Origin: Cyanidiococcus yangmingshanensis
Lineage: Eukaryota; Rhodophyta; Bangiophyceae; Cyanidiales; Cyanidiaceae
Direction: 5' to 3'
DNA length: 64,000 nucleotides
NCBI GenBank assembly: GCA_013995675.1
Contig: VWRR01000006.1
Span: 1 to 64,000 of the forward strand
The position numbers and the translations under genes were made by a program. The notes under the pieces are model-generated. The model made no database searches. It was not told the DNA's origin and worked only from the letters and a program-made list of their open reading frames with translations. This document shows positions 56,637 to 64,000 of the stretch, piece after piece; the first letter of the stretch is position 1; every line of letters begins with the position of its first letter.

Positions 56637-57761
56637 TCAATGACGAATATCAACCTCGCTCAACCGAACTGGACGATTTTCCTGCACACTGCGCGCTGCA
56701 GCCATCGCAGCGAGCACTGGCGCCCGACCGTCAAGACCCGAGACAGGAGGTTCCGTGTCTCGCTCGATCATATCCACGAATGCCGCCATAATATTCCCGT
56801 ACGCTTCTAGATAGCGGTCCATGAAAAAGTCATACGGCCGGCCAAGCTGATACCCGTCCTTTCCCGCCGCAACAACCGTGTGGCTGCTCTTGTTCATGCC
56901 AGTCAGTGAACCCTCAGCGCCGAATACCTCAATACGTTGATCATAGCCGTATGCACAACGGCGAGCATTGTCGATGGTCCCAAAAGCGCCTCCCGACATA
57001 CGCAGGACTGTAACCTGGGTATCGAGATCGTTCGCAGCCTGTGCCTCCGGATCAAACGCTTTGCCAACGACGTAGACTTGCTCAATCTCCTGACCGGTCA
57101 CAAAGCGGGCCATGTCATAGTCATGGGAACACATATCAAGGAAAATACCACCACTCTTCGCCAAGTACTCCGCTGGTGGCGGCGCCGGATCCCTCGAATG
57201 GATATGGAACATACGCACCTGGCCGATAGCACCGCGTTCAATCTGCTCCCGAATGTGCCGAAAGTTGCTATCAAAACGACGCTGGAACCCAACGAGAAGC
57301 TTGACCCCCTTGGAACGCACAACCTCGAGGCAGCGATCGATCGTCGCCAGATCGTTGCTGATCGGTTTTTCACAAAAAATATGTTTGCCTGCTTCTGCAG
57401 CAGCCATCATCTGCTCCGCGTGGAACGGCGTCGGCGACCCAATCACCACGCCGTGTACCCCAGGGTCCTGCAGTAACGCTCGATAGTCTCCAAAGTACTT
57501 TGTCTGGAAGCCTTCCGCCACCTTTCGGCCCGCAGACTCGATCGGATCCGCAATGCCCCTTAACTCGGCGTTCAGCAGACGAGCAATCGTTGCAGCGTGC
57601 ACTTGACCGATTCGCCCAGCACCGATGACGCCGATACCGACCCGAGCCACGAGCACAACTCGCTGCCGAGACGAAAACTCGCGGCGACGAGAGACACCCG
57701 GTCCCACAACCTGCTTTTGATTCCTGCCTAGACTATGGAAAGTTGCTCCTAGAAAAGCCAT
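56637..57761 (-). CDS. Gfo/Idh/MocA-family oxidoreductase, inositol 2-dehydrogenase-like
   Basis: 374 residues from the ATG at 57761. The frame is open 149 codons further upstream to a TTG, without similarity. After a 40-residue basic leader, the NAD(P) fold starts with VGIGVIGAGRIGQVHA (GxGxxG at 47-52). The EKP signature follows in HIFCEKPIS, then GFQRRFDSNF, and the active-site block GGIFLDMCSHDYDMARF with His and Asp. This pattern matches bacterial-type myo-inositol 2-dehydrogenase (IolG), which oxidises inositol to scyllo-inosose with NAD. The leader could target an organelle. Bacterial-like relatives make horizontal transfer possible; codon use does not stand out by eye. Substrate is inferred from family resemblance only. 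Confidence 0.85.
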   Translation of the reverse strand: MAFLGATFHSLGRNQKQVVGPGVSRRREFSSRQRVVLVARVGIGVIGAGRIGQVHAATIARLLNAELRGIADPIESAGRKVAEGFQTKYFGDYRALLQDPGVHGVVIGSPTPFHAEQMMAAAEAGKHIFCEKPISNDLATIDRCLEVVRSKGVKLLVGFQRRFDSNFRHIREQIERGAIGQVRMFHIHSRDPAPPPAEYLAKSGGIFLDMCSHDYDMARFVTGQEIEQVYVVGKAFDPEAQAANDLDTQVTVLRMSGGAFGTIDNARRCAYGYDQRIEVFGAEGSLTGMNKSSHTVVAAGKDGYQLGRPYDFFMDRYLEAYGNIMAAFVDMIERDTEPPVSGLDGRAPVLAAMAAARSVQENRPVRLSEVDIRH

Positions 57762-58765
57762 CAGGTACCTGATCAGTCGAGCAAACAAGGTTCTGCCCAG
57801 AACTCGGAATGCTCGTATTGAGTAGCTGGACTCGAGGCACGACCCGAAGGACGCGTGCTCGAAGACGACGATGATGATGCGCGATCCTGCCTCCGACGAG
57901 CAACAGACTCGTATCATGCGTGCATCTTGGAACGAAAAGTCCCAGCCTCTATCGATTTCGTACGCTATACAGATAGAGTTCACGTACAAGAATGCGTATG
58001 AATGGGAGCATCTACTTGGTCCAAGCGCGGATTGGTATCGTTTTGAGAACGTTTCTCCTGGATATAATGCTGCGGATGATCGAGCGATGACCATCTCGAT
58101 CTCGTAAGTCGAGTCTAGGGATCGTTCTCTGCATATATAGGCATCAATCTTCATTTGTGCTTGACGATAAGATCTTATTCGGGTGGCTGGTTGACAAGCA
58201 TCACTCAATTCAGGTCAGTGATCGAGTCTGTACTGTCATCGCTGCGGGGGAGCGTTCCGCGGCCAGCAGCGCGTGCGGATCGCCAGCCCCGACGAGGAGG
58301 ACGCCAACCACACGGTTTCGGAGGCGCTGCTCCCAGGTCGGGACTGGACAAGGCTGTTCGAACATAGGTCTAGGTTTCCCTTCAAGACGGGTTCGAGAGT
58401 GTGTCAGGAGTGACGCTTTACGGTCGTTTGGGTTTCGTCGACGAACTTGGGAGTAAACTCAGCCGACAGACTGAGAAGCAGTGACTCTCTGCAACACGGC
58501 TTCTCGAACAAGCCATAAGGACGATCTAGAGAAGGTCGAAAATCGCAGTCCTTCGCCCTGAATCGACGGAGAGAAAAACTTGAAGTTGTGCCGCTGTTTG
58601 ACGTTTCTTGTAGTGCGCGAAGGACGAACCGTTTACAGTTTGCCTCCTAGAGAAACGAGGGTCTGAACCTGGACTCGACACAGGTAGGGTTTCACAGCGC
58701 TCTGGTTACCAACGTCCGCAAGCACGATTCGCAACCTAGCTTGTGACAACAGCAATCACTGTTTC
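57762..58765. other. Intergenic region between divergent genes
   Basis: 1.0 kb between the oxidoreductase (minus) and the prenyltransferase (plus). TATATAGG near 58134 is TATA-like on the plus strand. No gene seen. Confidence 0.45.
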
Positions 58766-60043
58766 ATGGCGCTGAAACGTGACCGAGTGCACCGCAGGGG
58801 CGCTCTCGAGACCCCTAGTCGACGCACCAGCTCGACCCGCTTCCCAGGTAGGCTTGTGTCGTTTGTAGATACCGTCATTTGGTCAACGTCGGGTGGGGGC
58901 AGCCAAGCTACCAGCTCGACCTGGTTGCGATTCGATGGAGGCCAGTGTTCATGGAGAGAGACAAATCGCACCAGATGCTGCTGGCACTGGTCCCTGGCAA
59001 GCCCAACCGGAGACACGAGATCTCGACCGACGCCAACACTGAACAACGCTATGGAACGTGCACCGCAAAACTGCCGATGGTGTTCGGATACCTGCCAAAC
59101 GATCGCTCGATACCGCTTACGGCGCTCGGTTCTCCAACTCTGCCAGAAGACAGAGAAACCTGACCGAACCTGGACGGCCGCTTGTTTGCCTCATCGCATA
59201 GTCAGCACGGAGGGCCAGTCCATGCACGTCGCTGTTCCGGATGTGTCGAGCCCCGCTGGTAAGACGACAAACCTGGCCCATGAACGTACATTGCCTGCCC
59301 ATATCGGGGTTATTATGGATGGTAACGGACGCTGGGGAATGCGCGCTCGAGGCAGTCGCTCAGCTGGTCATGAACAGGGACTCCAGGCACTACAGGCCTT
59401 GATCGAGGATTGCCTCCAGTGGCGCATTCCTTTCCTCACGGTGTTTGCGTTCAGTACCGAGAATTGGCGACGACCATCATCGGAGGTAACGTACCTCTTT
59501 TCGCTCTTTGATCGCGTCGTTCAGGTGGAGTTGGAAAAGTGGCACGCCCGTGGCGTACGCCTGATCTTCATAGGAGAACGCAGCGCTCTGCCGGAACCCC
59601 TACGCCGACGCATGAACGAGGCCGAGGAGCGCACTGCTACCAATCAGACGCTCTGTCTACAGATCGCCCTCAATTATAGTGGACGTCAGGACATTGTGCG
59701 TGCAGCAAGGAGCCTAGCGCTGGATGTTAAGGCCGGTATCCTAGATCCGAGGCGCATTGATGAAAAGGTTTTTGCCACGTATCTCGCAGAGTGCTGGGGT
59801 ATTGACGTCCCTGATCCGGACCTTATCATTCGGACTGGTGGTGAACAACGTCTGAGTAATTTTATGCTCTGGCAGGCAGCGTACACGGAGATTTACGTCA
59901 CCGATACGCTATGGCCAGAATTTACATCAACAGACTTTCTCTATGCTTTGGATGCTTTTCACGAGCGAAGACGTCGGTTCGGCGGTGTGTCTGGCCATGG
60001 CTCAAGCGCGAGCCCCACAGTTTCTGATTGCTCAAGCCGATAA
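58766..60043 (+). CDS. Cis-prenyltransferase (undecaprenyl / dehydrodolichyl diphosphate synthase type)
   Basis: 425 residues from the ATG at 58766. The catalytic domain begins near residue 175 with HIGVIMDGNGRWG (catalytic Asp), followed by FAFSTENWRRP, LQIALNYSGRQDI, and RTGGEQRLSNFMLWQAAYTE. These are the five conserved regions of enzymes that add isopentenyl units in cis to make dolichol or related polyprenols. Family members have about 250-290 residues, so a start at the in-frame ATG 59222 (273 residues) would give a normal length. The upstream 152 codons have no stop and are Ser/Thr/Arg-rich; they could be a plastid transit peptide with a spacer, or untranslated. Location (ER or plastid) cannot be told. 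Confidence 0.88.
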   Translation: MALKRDRVHRRGALETPSRRTSSTRFPGRLVSFVDTVIWSTSGGGSQATSSTWLRFDGGQCSWRETNRTRCCWHWSLASPTGDTRSRPTPTLNNAMERAPQNCRWCSDTCQTIARYRLRRSVLQLCQKTEKPDRTWTAACLPHRIVSTEGQSMHVAVPDVSSPAGKTTNLAHERTLPAHIGVIMDGNGRWGMRARGSRSAGHEQGLQALQALIEDCLQWRIPFLTVFAFSTENWRRPSSEVTYLFSLFDRVVQVELEKWHARGVRLIFIGERSALPEPLRRRMNEAEERTATNQTLCLQIALNYSGRQDIVRAARSLALDVKAGILDPRRIDEKVFATYLAECWGIDVPDPDLIIRTGGEQRLSNFMLWQAAYTEIYVTDTLWPEFTSTDFLYALDAFHERRRRFGGVSGHGSSASPTVSDCSSR

Positions 60044-60555
60044 GGCCCACTTTTCATTCGGATAGGGCGCAAATAGTTTCCTGGAAACGGCATGGGATCG
60101 ATCGACGTCACCGATAACGCGCTCGTGCGAGACGCATGGCAGTGCTCGAAAGAGAAATGCCGTTTGGCTTGTTCGCGGTCGCATCAGCGATTCTAAGCGA
60201 CCCATGATCCCTGGTGATCGGTGCGCTCGCGGTGGCATTTTCACCGATCATTTGGAACCAGTCTGAGAAAACCTCGCAAACAGGCAAAATAACGATCCGT
60301 GAATCCTATCCTCGTCCAGCACATGCATGCCCGACAGGGAAACGAGCGTATAGGAGGTTGCTGGGGATCTGCAGGAGATGGCTTGGCTTACCTGGTTGCC
60401 GAGTGCGAGGTTGCATCGACGCCTATTTCCCCTATTCAGGTTCATGTGGTGACTTGCAGCTCTTGGCTAGAATCCGAGTGTTCCATCGCATCGGCTCAGG
60501 TGCCGCGCGAGTCGCTTTCAAAACACTGGGGACAGCGACCTCGTTCGCATTCGCG
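60044..60555. other. Convergent intergenic gap, nothing seen
   Basis: 512 bases between the stops of the prenyltransferase and FKBP genes, with no supported frame. Confidence 0.45.
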
Positions 60556-61464
60556 TCACTGACTACTGGCCGACCCCGACAGAGGCGAACCGTTGATCAC
60601 CACTTTATCGTTGTAGTAACCGCGATCTTTCGGGTCTTTCATGACTTTTTTCAATTCCAAATCAAACACCAGCAATTCTCCCTGTTCAAGCCTTTTCGCC
60701 AATGCCTGCCGAACCCACGTCGCAGCTGGAATCGGTCCCAAGTCCCCATGCACATAAGCCAATCGAGGAGGCACAAGAATCCTTCGACGTCCATGTTCTC
60801 GCATGGTATGAATCGCCTCCTCAATTCCTTGGATCGTTCGACCATTCCCGTGCTTGATCAAATAGCCCCGACCGTGGCTCGAATCGATACGCCGCAACCG
60901 CAAAGCGTTGTCACCGCCAACAGAACCTGATCTTGGAGGTCCCTTCGGTCTCGGTACCGTGTACAACACAAAGTCGACGACACAGAGGTCACCCCAGTCG
61001 GGGGAGGGTCCTTCGCCTTCGGCCACGTCAAAATAGCGCAGCCCGGTGGCGGTCACCACGCCAGCGGAAACATCTGGCGACTGCTCGGCAGCATCAACAA
61101 CCATCTCCTGAGACCAGGTCCTCGCTTGCACAAGGACACTGATCATGGCGCCAGAGAGCAGACGAAGAAACGCGCGTCGATTTGGCTCAGCATCACGCCG
61201 GACGCACACTGCACGCACCCGAGACACTACACAACAACTCGCTAGGCGCCGCGCTGGTCCCCAAACCCGAACCCGAGGAACCAAGCACCCCGAACAGAAA
61301 CCTAACAATTCGCTTCCACAATGCACATAATCGTTATTCAACCTCTCCGTCCTGCTGAGAACAGCCTCAGACCTCATCCAGTCCACGCTGGTGAACCAAC
61401 ACGATCTACAGCACAACTCCTGGGAGAGTCCGGGGCAAAAACGCCGTGCCACGACTACGTCCAT
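60556..61464 (-). CDS. FKBP-type peptidyl-prolyl isomerase, probably thylakoid lumen
   Basis: 302 residues from the ATG at 61464; ATGs at 61524 and 61377 are also in frame, and the frame opens at a GTG (61563). The N-terminus is Cys/Arg-rich without acidic clusters for long stretches. It is followed by NRRAFLRLLSGAMISVLVQA, a twin-arginine motif plus hydrophobic core, as in proteins imported into the plastid and then moved into the lumen by the Tat route. The FKBP fold has GDLCVVDFVLY, a long basic loop, IQGIEEAIHTMREHGRRRILVPPRLAY and LLVFDLELKKV. Several active-site aromatic residues are changed, as in many lumenal FKBPs, which may be chaperones rather than isomerases. The divergent PHD gene starts only 135 bases away. 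Confidence 0.78.
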   Translation of the reverse strand: MDVVVARRFCPGLSQELCCRSCWFTSVDWMRSEAVLSRTERLNNDYVHCGSELLGFCSGCLVPRVRVWGPARRLASCCVVSRVRAVCVRRDAEPNRRAFLRLLSGAMISVLVQARTWSQEMVVDAAEQSPDVSAGVVTATGLRYFDVAEGEGPSPDWGDLCVVDFVLYTVPRPKGPPRSGSVGGDNALRLRRIDSSHGRGYLIKHGNGRTIQGIEEAIHTMREHGRRRILVPPRLAYVHGDLGPIPAATWVRQALAKRLEQGELLVFDLELKKVMKDPKDRGYYNDKVVINGSPLSGSASSQ

Positions 61465-61598
61465 TTGATTCCATTTTGACCGTTCTCGGGTGCGCACGTG
61501 TGACGCGTGACGCGTCCACGCCATCGCGTCCCGCGAGTCTCTGCGCGCACTGAACGCGTCCACTCCAGCAGCGTAGAACTTTATGGTTGAATCGTGTT

Positions 61599-63196
61599 AT
61601 GAGTGACGACTCTCGTACTGAAACCTCCTCTACAGAGACCGAAGAGGAAACGATTGATGACGAACCAGGTCGGCGTGGTCCTCGAGTTACCGTCGCGTTC
61701 AGCAAGACCAAAGGTTCGGTGACGGGTTTCGGAGACGCGCGAACAGGGCGATCGACGCTTTCGTCTGCTGAGCAACAAGAACCAGCAGCAGGAAAGCTTC
61801 CTCCAGCGAATCAACTGGGCGCAAAACGACGTGGTGCGAGTGCCGACAGTAACGAGTCTGAAACGGGTGCGCGAGGTAGGCGACGGCGCCGTACCGCCAC
61901 GTCACATAGAATACTGGAATCGAATAGGCGTGTGTTGGATGCCAGCGCGGACGCAACAGAAGACTGGCGCCGTCAGCGTTTGTCGTTACACTCTTTGAGC
62001 CATGGTGTTGTGATTGACCTCGAACGGGTCGTGATTCCCGAGCGTTATCAACGGTGTCGGACACCGTTGTCGAACCATGCGATTGCGGCGATCGCTCACG
62101 GCTGGGCGCCTGACGATGTCTGCTCCGTGTGCGGCCTCGGTGGCGACATTGTCTGTTGCGATGATTGTCCCCATGGGGTATCATTTGCAGTGTCTGGGTC
62201 TGCCTTCAATTCCGAGAGGTGAATGGTTCTGTCCAGCGTGTGTGCTGCGGCTGAAAGTGGAAGAGCGGATGAGACGAGAGCTCGGTCTCAGTTGGCCTCA
62301 GGCAGCGTTGGAAGGCAGCCTGCCAACAGGCTGGTCACAGGGCTGGACCAGGCCGGCGACGAATACCTCTTCCATTGGAGACGTCGGTCGAAGCGAAGGT
62401 TCTCGGGCATTGGTTTCGATGCGCTCGCGATTTCCAATGGACGCTGGCGAGGTCGTGTCCGGCAGCGATACGGTCGCACCCCAACCCGATACAATGCAAG
62501 CAACGCTGACGCCCTCACGAATCGTTCGACTCTCGAATGGGGCACCCCTTGAGCAAGCCTCTTCGAAAGGGGTCTCACTGACGGAAACTCAAGTGATGAA
62601 GCAGATGGAGGCTGTTGCGGACGACCGTCACGACCAACAACGCCAATGAAATTGTTGGCGTCGATAGAGACGCAGGCGCGAACCCAACGGCTCTACGGCC
62701 GAGTATTACAAACGAGGTTGTACGGTCTGGCCACGTGCTGCAACCAGTCAAGATGGAAACTGGCCTGCTTCCCAGGGCCGCGCACGAAGAGATGGCTTCA
62801 GCTACTCCCCGATGGGACGACGCCCGTCTACCATCCCTAACATCCCCTGCACGACCCCAGCCTCTGAACAAACCAGAAGCGTTCGGTGAACGAGCACAAA
62901 CGCTGACAACCATGGGCGCCTCATCAGCCTCTGTACCGGCAACGAATCAGCATTACGCAAGCTTGCCTCCGCCGGCAACCAGGACCCAAATCGAGCCCAT
63001 GGGTGCAGCTTGGTCGGTCTTGGGCGCAATCGCCGCCCTAAAGCTGGCCCCTGCCAAAGAGAGCCAGCTCATTCAAATGGCGTTGCAGCGAGATGAGCGC
63101 CTTGTAGGACTTTATCAGAGCTTTGGAGCGGAACGTGAACGCTTCCGAGACTATGCTCTTCTGTTGCTCGAAGACAATCCTGATCGTTCGAGATAG
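61599..63196 (+). CDS. PHD-finger protein, split over three frames
   Basis: About 531 residues from the ATG at 61599 when two apparent +1 shifts are read through. The N-terminal 170 residues are acidic then basic (RGRRRRRTA), likely disordered. A PHD zinc finger follows, cut by shift 1 at a CCCC run near 62170. The first half is CSVCGLGGDIVCCDDCP, the second, in the next frame, MGYHLQCLGLP then GEWFCPACV. Together they give the full C4-H-C3 ligand set. PHD fingers read histone H3 tails. Shift 2 lies near 62600-62650. The C-terminal part has a Ser/Pro-rich linker and a helical end (SVLGAIAALKLAPAKESQLIQ, FRDYALLLLEDN), not recognised. That family-critical residues appear on both sides suggests a working gene. 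Confidence 0.78.
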
Positions 63197-63632
63197 ACTT
63201 GGCACGATGCACGATCTGAACCAGAACTCATTTTACAACGCTTCTCGAATGAAAGCGCTTCGAATATGTTATCGGCCATCTCGCAAGTGACCATTGCGAC
63301 ATCTTTGCTGCCTGGTCTGTTGTCTCGCCAAGTTGCATCTGGACGCCAAACACGTTTTAATCGTGAGTGATACCACTTGGACCGGTTGGGGCCGATGCGC
63401 ACCTTGGCAGATCATCGTTGAGTTCGCCCACCATAGACTCGATGCCAGAGCCAAGGCGCCGCTCCTGCATTGTTGTTGAGCCGGTGGTTGCATCACGAGC
63501 AGACCTTTCATGGCCTGCTTTGATGTTCAACAGGATATTTATTGCTCTCCCCGGCAGTAACAATCGACAGGAACACAAATTCTTTGGTCTGGGCCGTCTC
63601 CATGTCGCTGCAGCGGCACGAACTCATCCTCA
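63197..63632. other. Convergent gap, nothing seen
   Basis: 436 bases between the PHD gene stop and the partial TPR gene. Short frames only. The TPR gene could continue into this stretch in another frame if it also carries a shift. Confidence 0.35.
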
Positions 63633-64000
63633 TCAGTGACGTAAATCGCGATGCGGAACCGAGACTACTGTCTGTTCGTTAGAAGTCGCATCAGCTGTCT
63701 TGGATCGATCATTCATCGGGTTTGGGCGCTCCCACAAATATTCTGCATGGACGAGCCAAGATTCAGCCAAGGTGCTGCCTTTGGCGGCCGCCTCTTCGAG
63801 AAACTGTCTGGCTCGAGTCAGGTCGCGATCCTGTCTCTGATGACTAGATTGTAACCACCGGCGTGCGTAAAGGATTCCCAGGACTGCAACTGCATCGGCG
63901 GGTCGGTCGGTTGCTGCAACGCAATCGTACCAACGTTCCAGATAGGATAGCGCCTCGGATAACTCATTTCGGGCCACGCACGCGATTCCCAGATGCGATA
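63633..64000 (-). CDS. TPR-repeat protein, partial (possibly CTR9 of the Paf1 complex)
   Basis: 122 codons are visible and the frame runs off the right edge, so the N-terminus is missing. The first visible residues are SHLGIACVARNELSEALSYL, a TPR helix pair, then AVAVLGILYARRW and RARQFLEEAAAKGSTLAESW. The pattern of a TPR followed by KILGSLYA-like and EAW-like blocks resembles CTR9, the TPR scaffold of the Paf1 transcription-elongation complex. The frame ends after a polar stretch, earlier than expected for CTR9, which usually has about 1000 residues; another frame shift or a different family is possible. Confidence 0.45.
   Translation of the reverse strand, partial: SHLGIACVARNELSEALSYLERWYDCVAATDRPADAVAVLGILYARRWLQSSHQRQDRDLTRARQFLEEAAAKGSTLAESWLVHAEYLWERPNPMNDRSKTADATSNEQTVVSVPHRDLRH

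Overview
The window is the left end of a chromosome from a unicellular red alga of the Cyanidiales, close to Cyanidioschyzon. Bases 1-129 are telomere: read outward, the unit is AATGGGGGG, the known Cyanidioschyzon merolae telomere repeat. The genes fit that picture: GC near 55 percent, long single-exon reading frames, no clear introns, and products of a eukaryotic cell with a plastid. No tRNA, rRNA, CRISPR array or bacterial operon was seen. The sequence is probably not the finished C. merolae 10D assembly, because six conserved genes carry apparent single-base frame shifts.

Bases 130-17100 are a subtelomeric zone, mostly gene-free, with decayed low-complexity tracts. It holds four readable items: a large secreted kelch / Thr-Pro stalk / trefoil protein (6525-9338, minus), a signal-peptide-peptidase-like intramembrane protease that lacks its last segment (10717-11826, plus), a decayed second copy of the kelch gene (about 12480-13690, minus), and a secreted germin-like cupin (14874-15536, minus). 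The protease and the kelch pseudogene point toward each other, and both lose their 3' ends at the same 650-base A-rich segment, so one rearrangement may have cut both.

From 17100 to the right edge lie housekeeping genes: an ARM-patatin lipase; a kinesin-14 motor; an Efg1-like rRNA-processing factor; a GATA zinc-finger protein; a dual-specificity phosphatase with a possible gelsolin-like tail; a helical protein that may be COG8-like; a ChAPs-like trafficking protein; a PAP2 lipid phosphatase; a BTB protein with a discoidin-like C-terminus; condensin subunit CAP-D2; a DBP2-type DEAD-box helicase; the TFIIA small subunit; an inositol-dehydrogenase-like oxidoreductase; a cis-prenyltransferase; a probable thylakoid-lumen FKBP; a PHD-finger protein; and the C-terminal part of a TPR protein that may be CTR9. 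Neighbours are not an operon. They cover membrane traffic (ChAPs, perhaps COG8), mitosis (kinesin-14, condensin) and transcription (TFIIA, GATA, PHD, perhaps CTR9) in a compact genome with intergenic gaps of roughly 0.25-2.3 kb.

The most striking signal is the set of about 12 apparent frame shifts in kinesin-14, the COG8-like gene, ChAPs, the PAP2 phosphatase, CAP-D2 and the PHD gene. Nine of the twelve read as one extra base. Protein-family motifs continue directly across each junction with no missing residues, so introns do not explain them. Consensus errors in the assembly are the simplest explanation, but reads or RNA data would have to decide.
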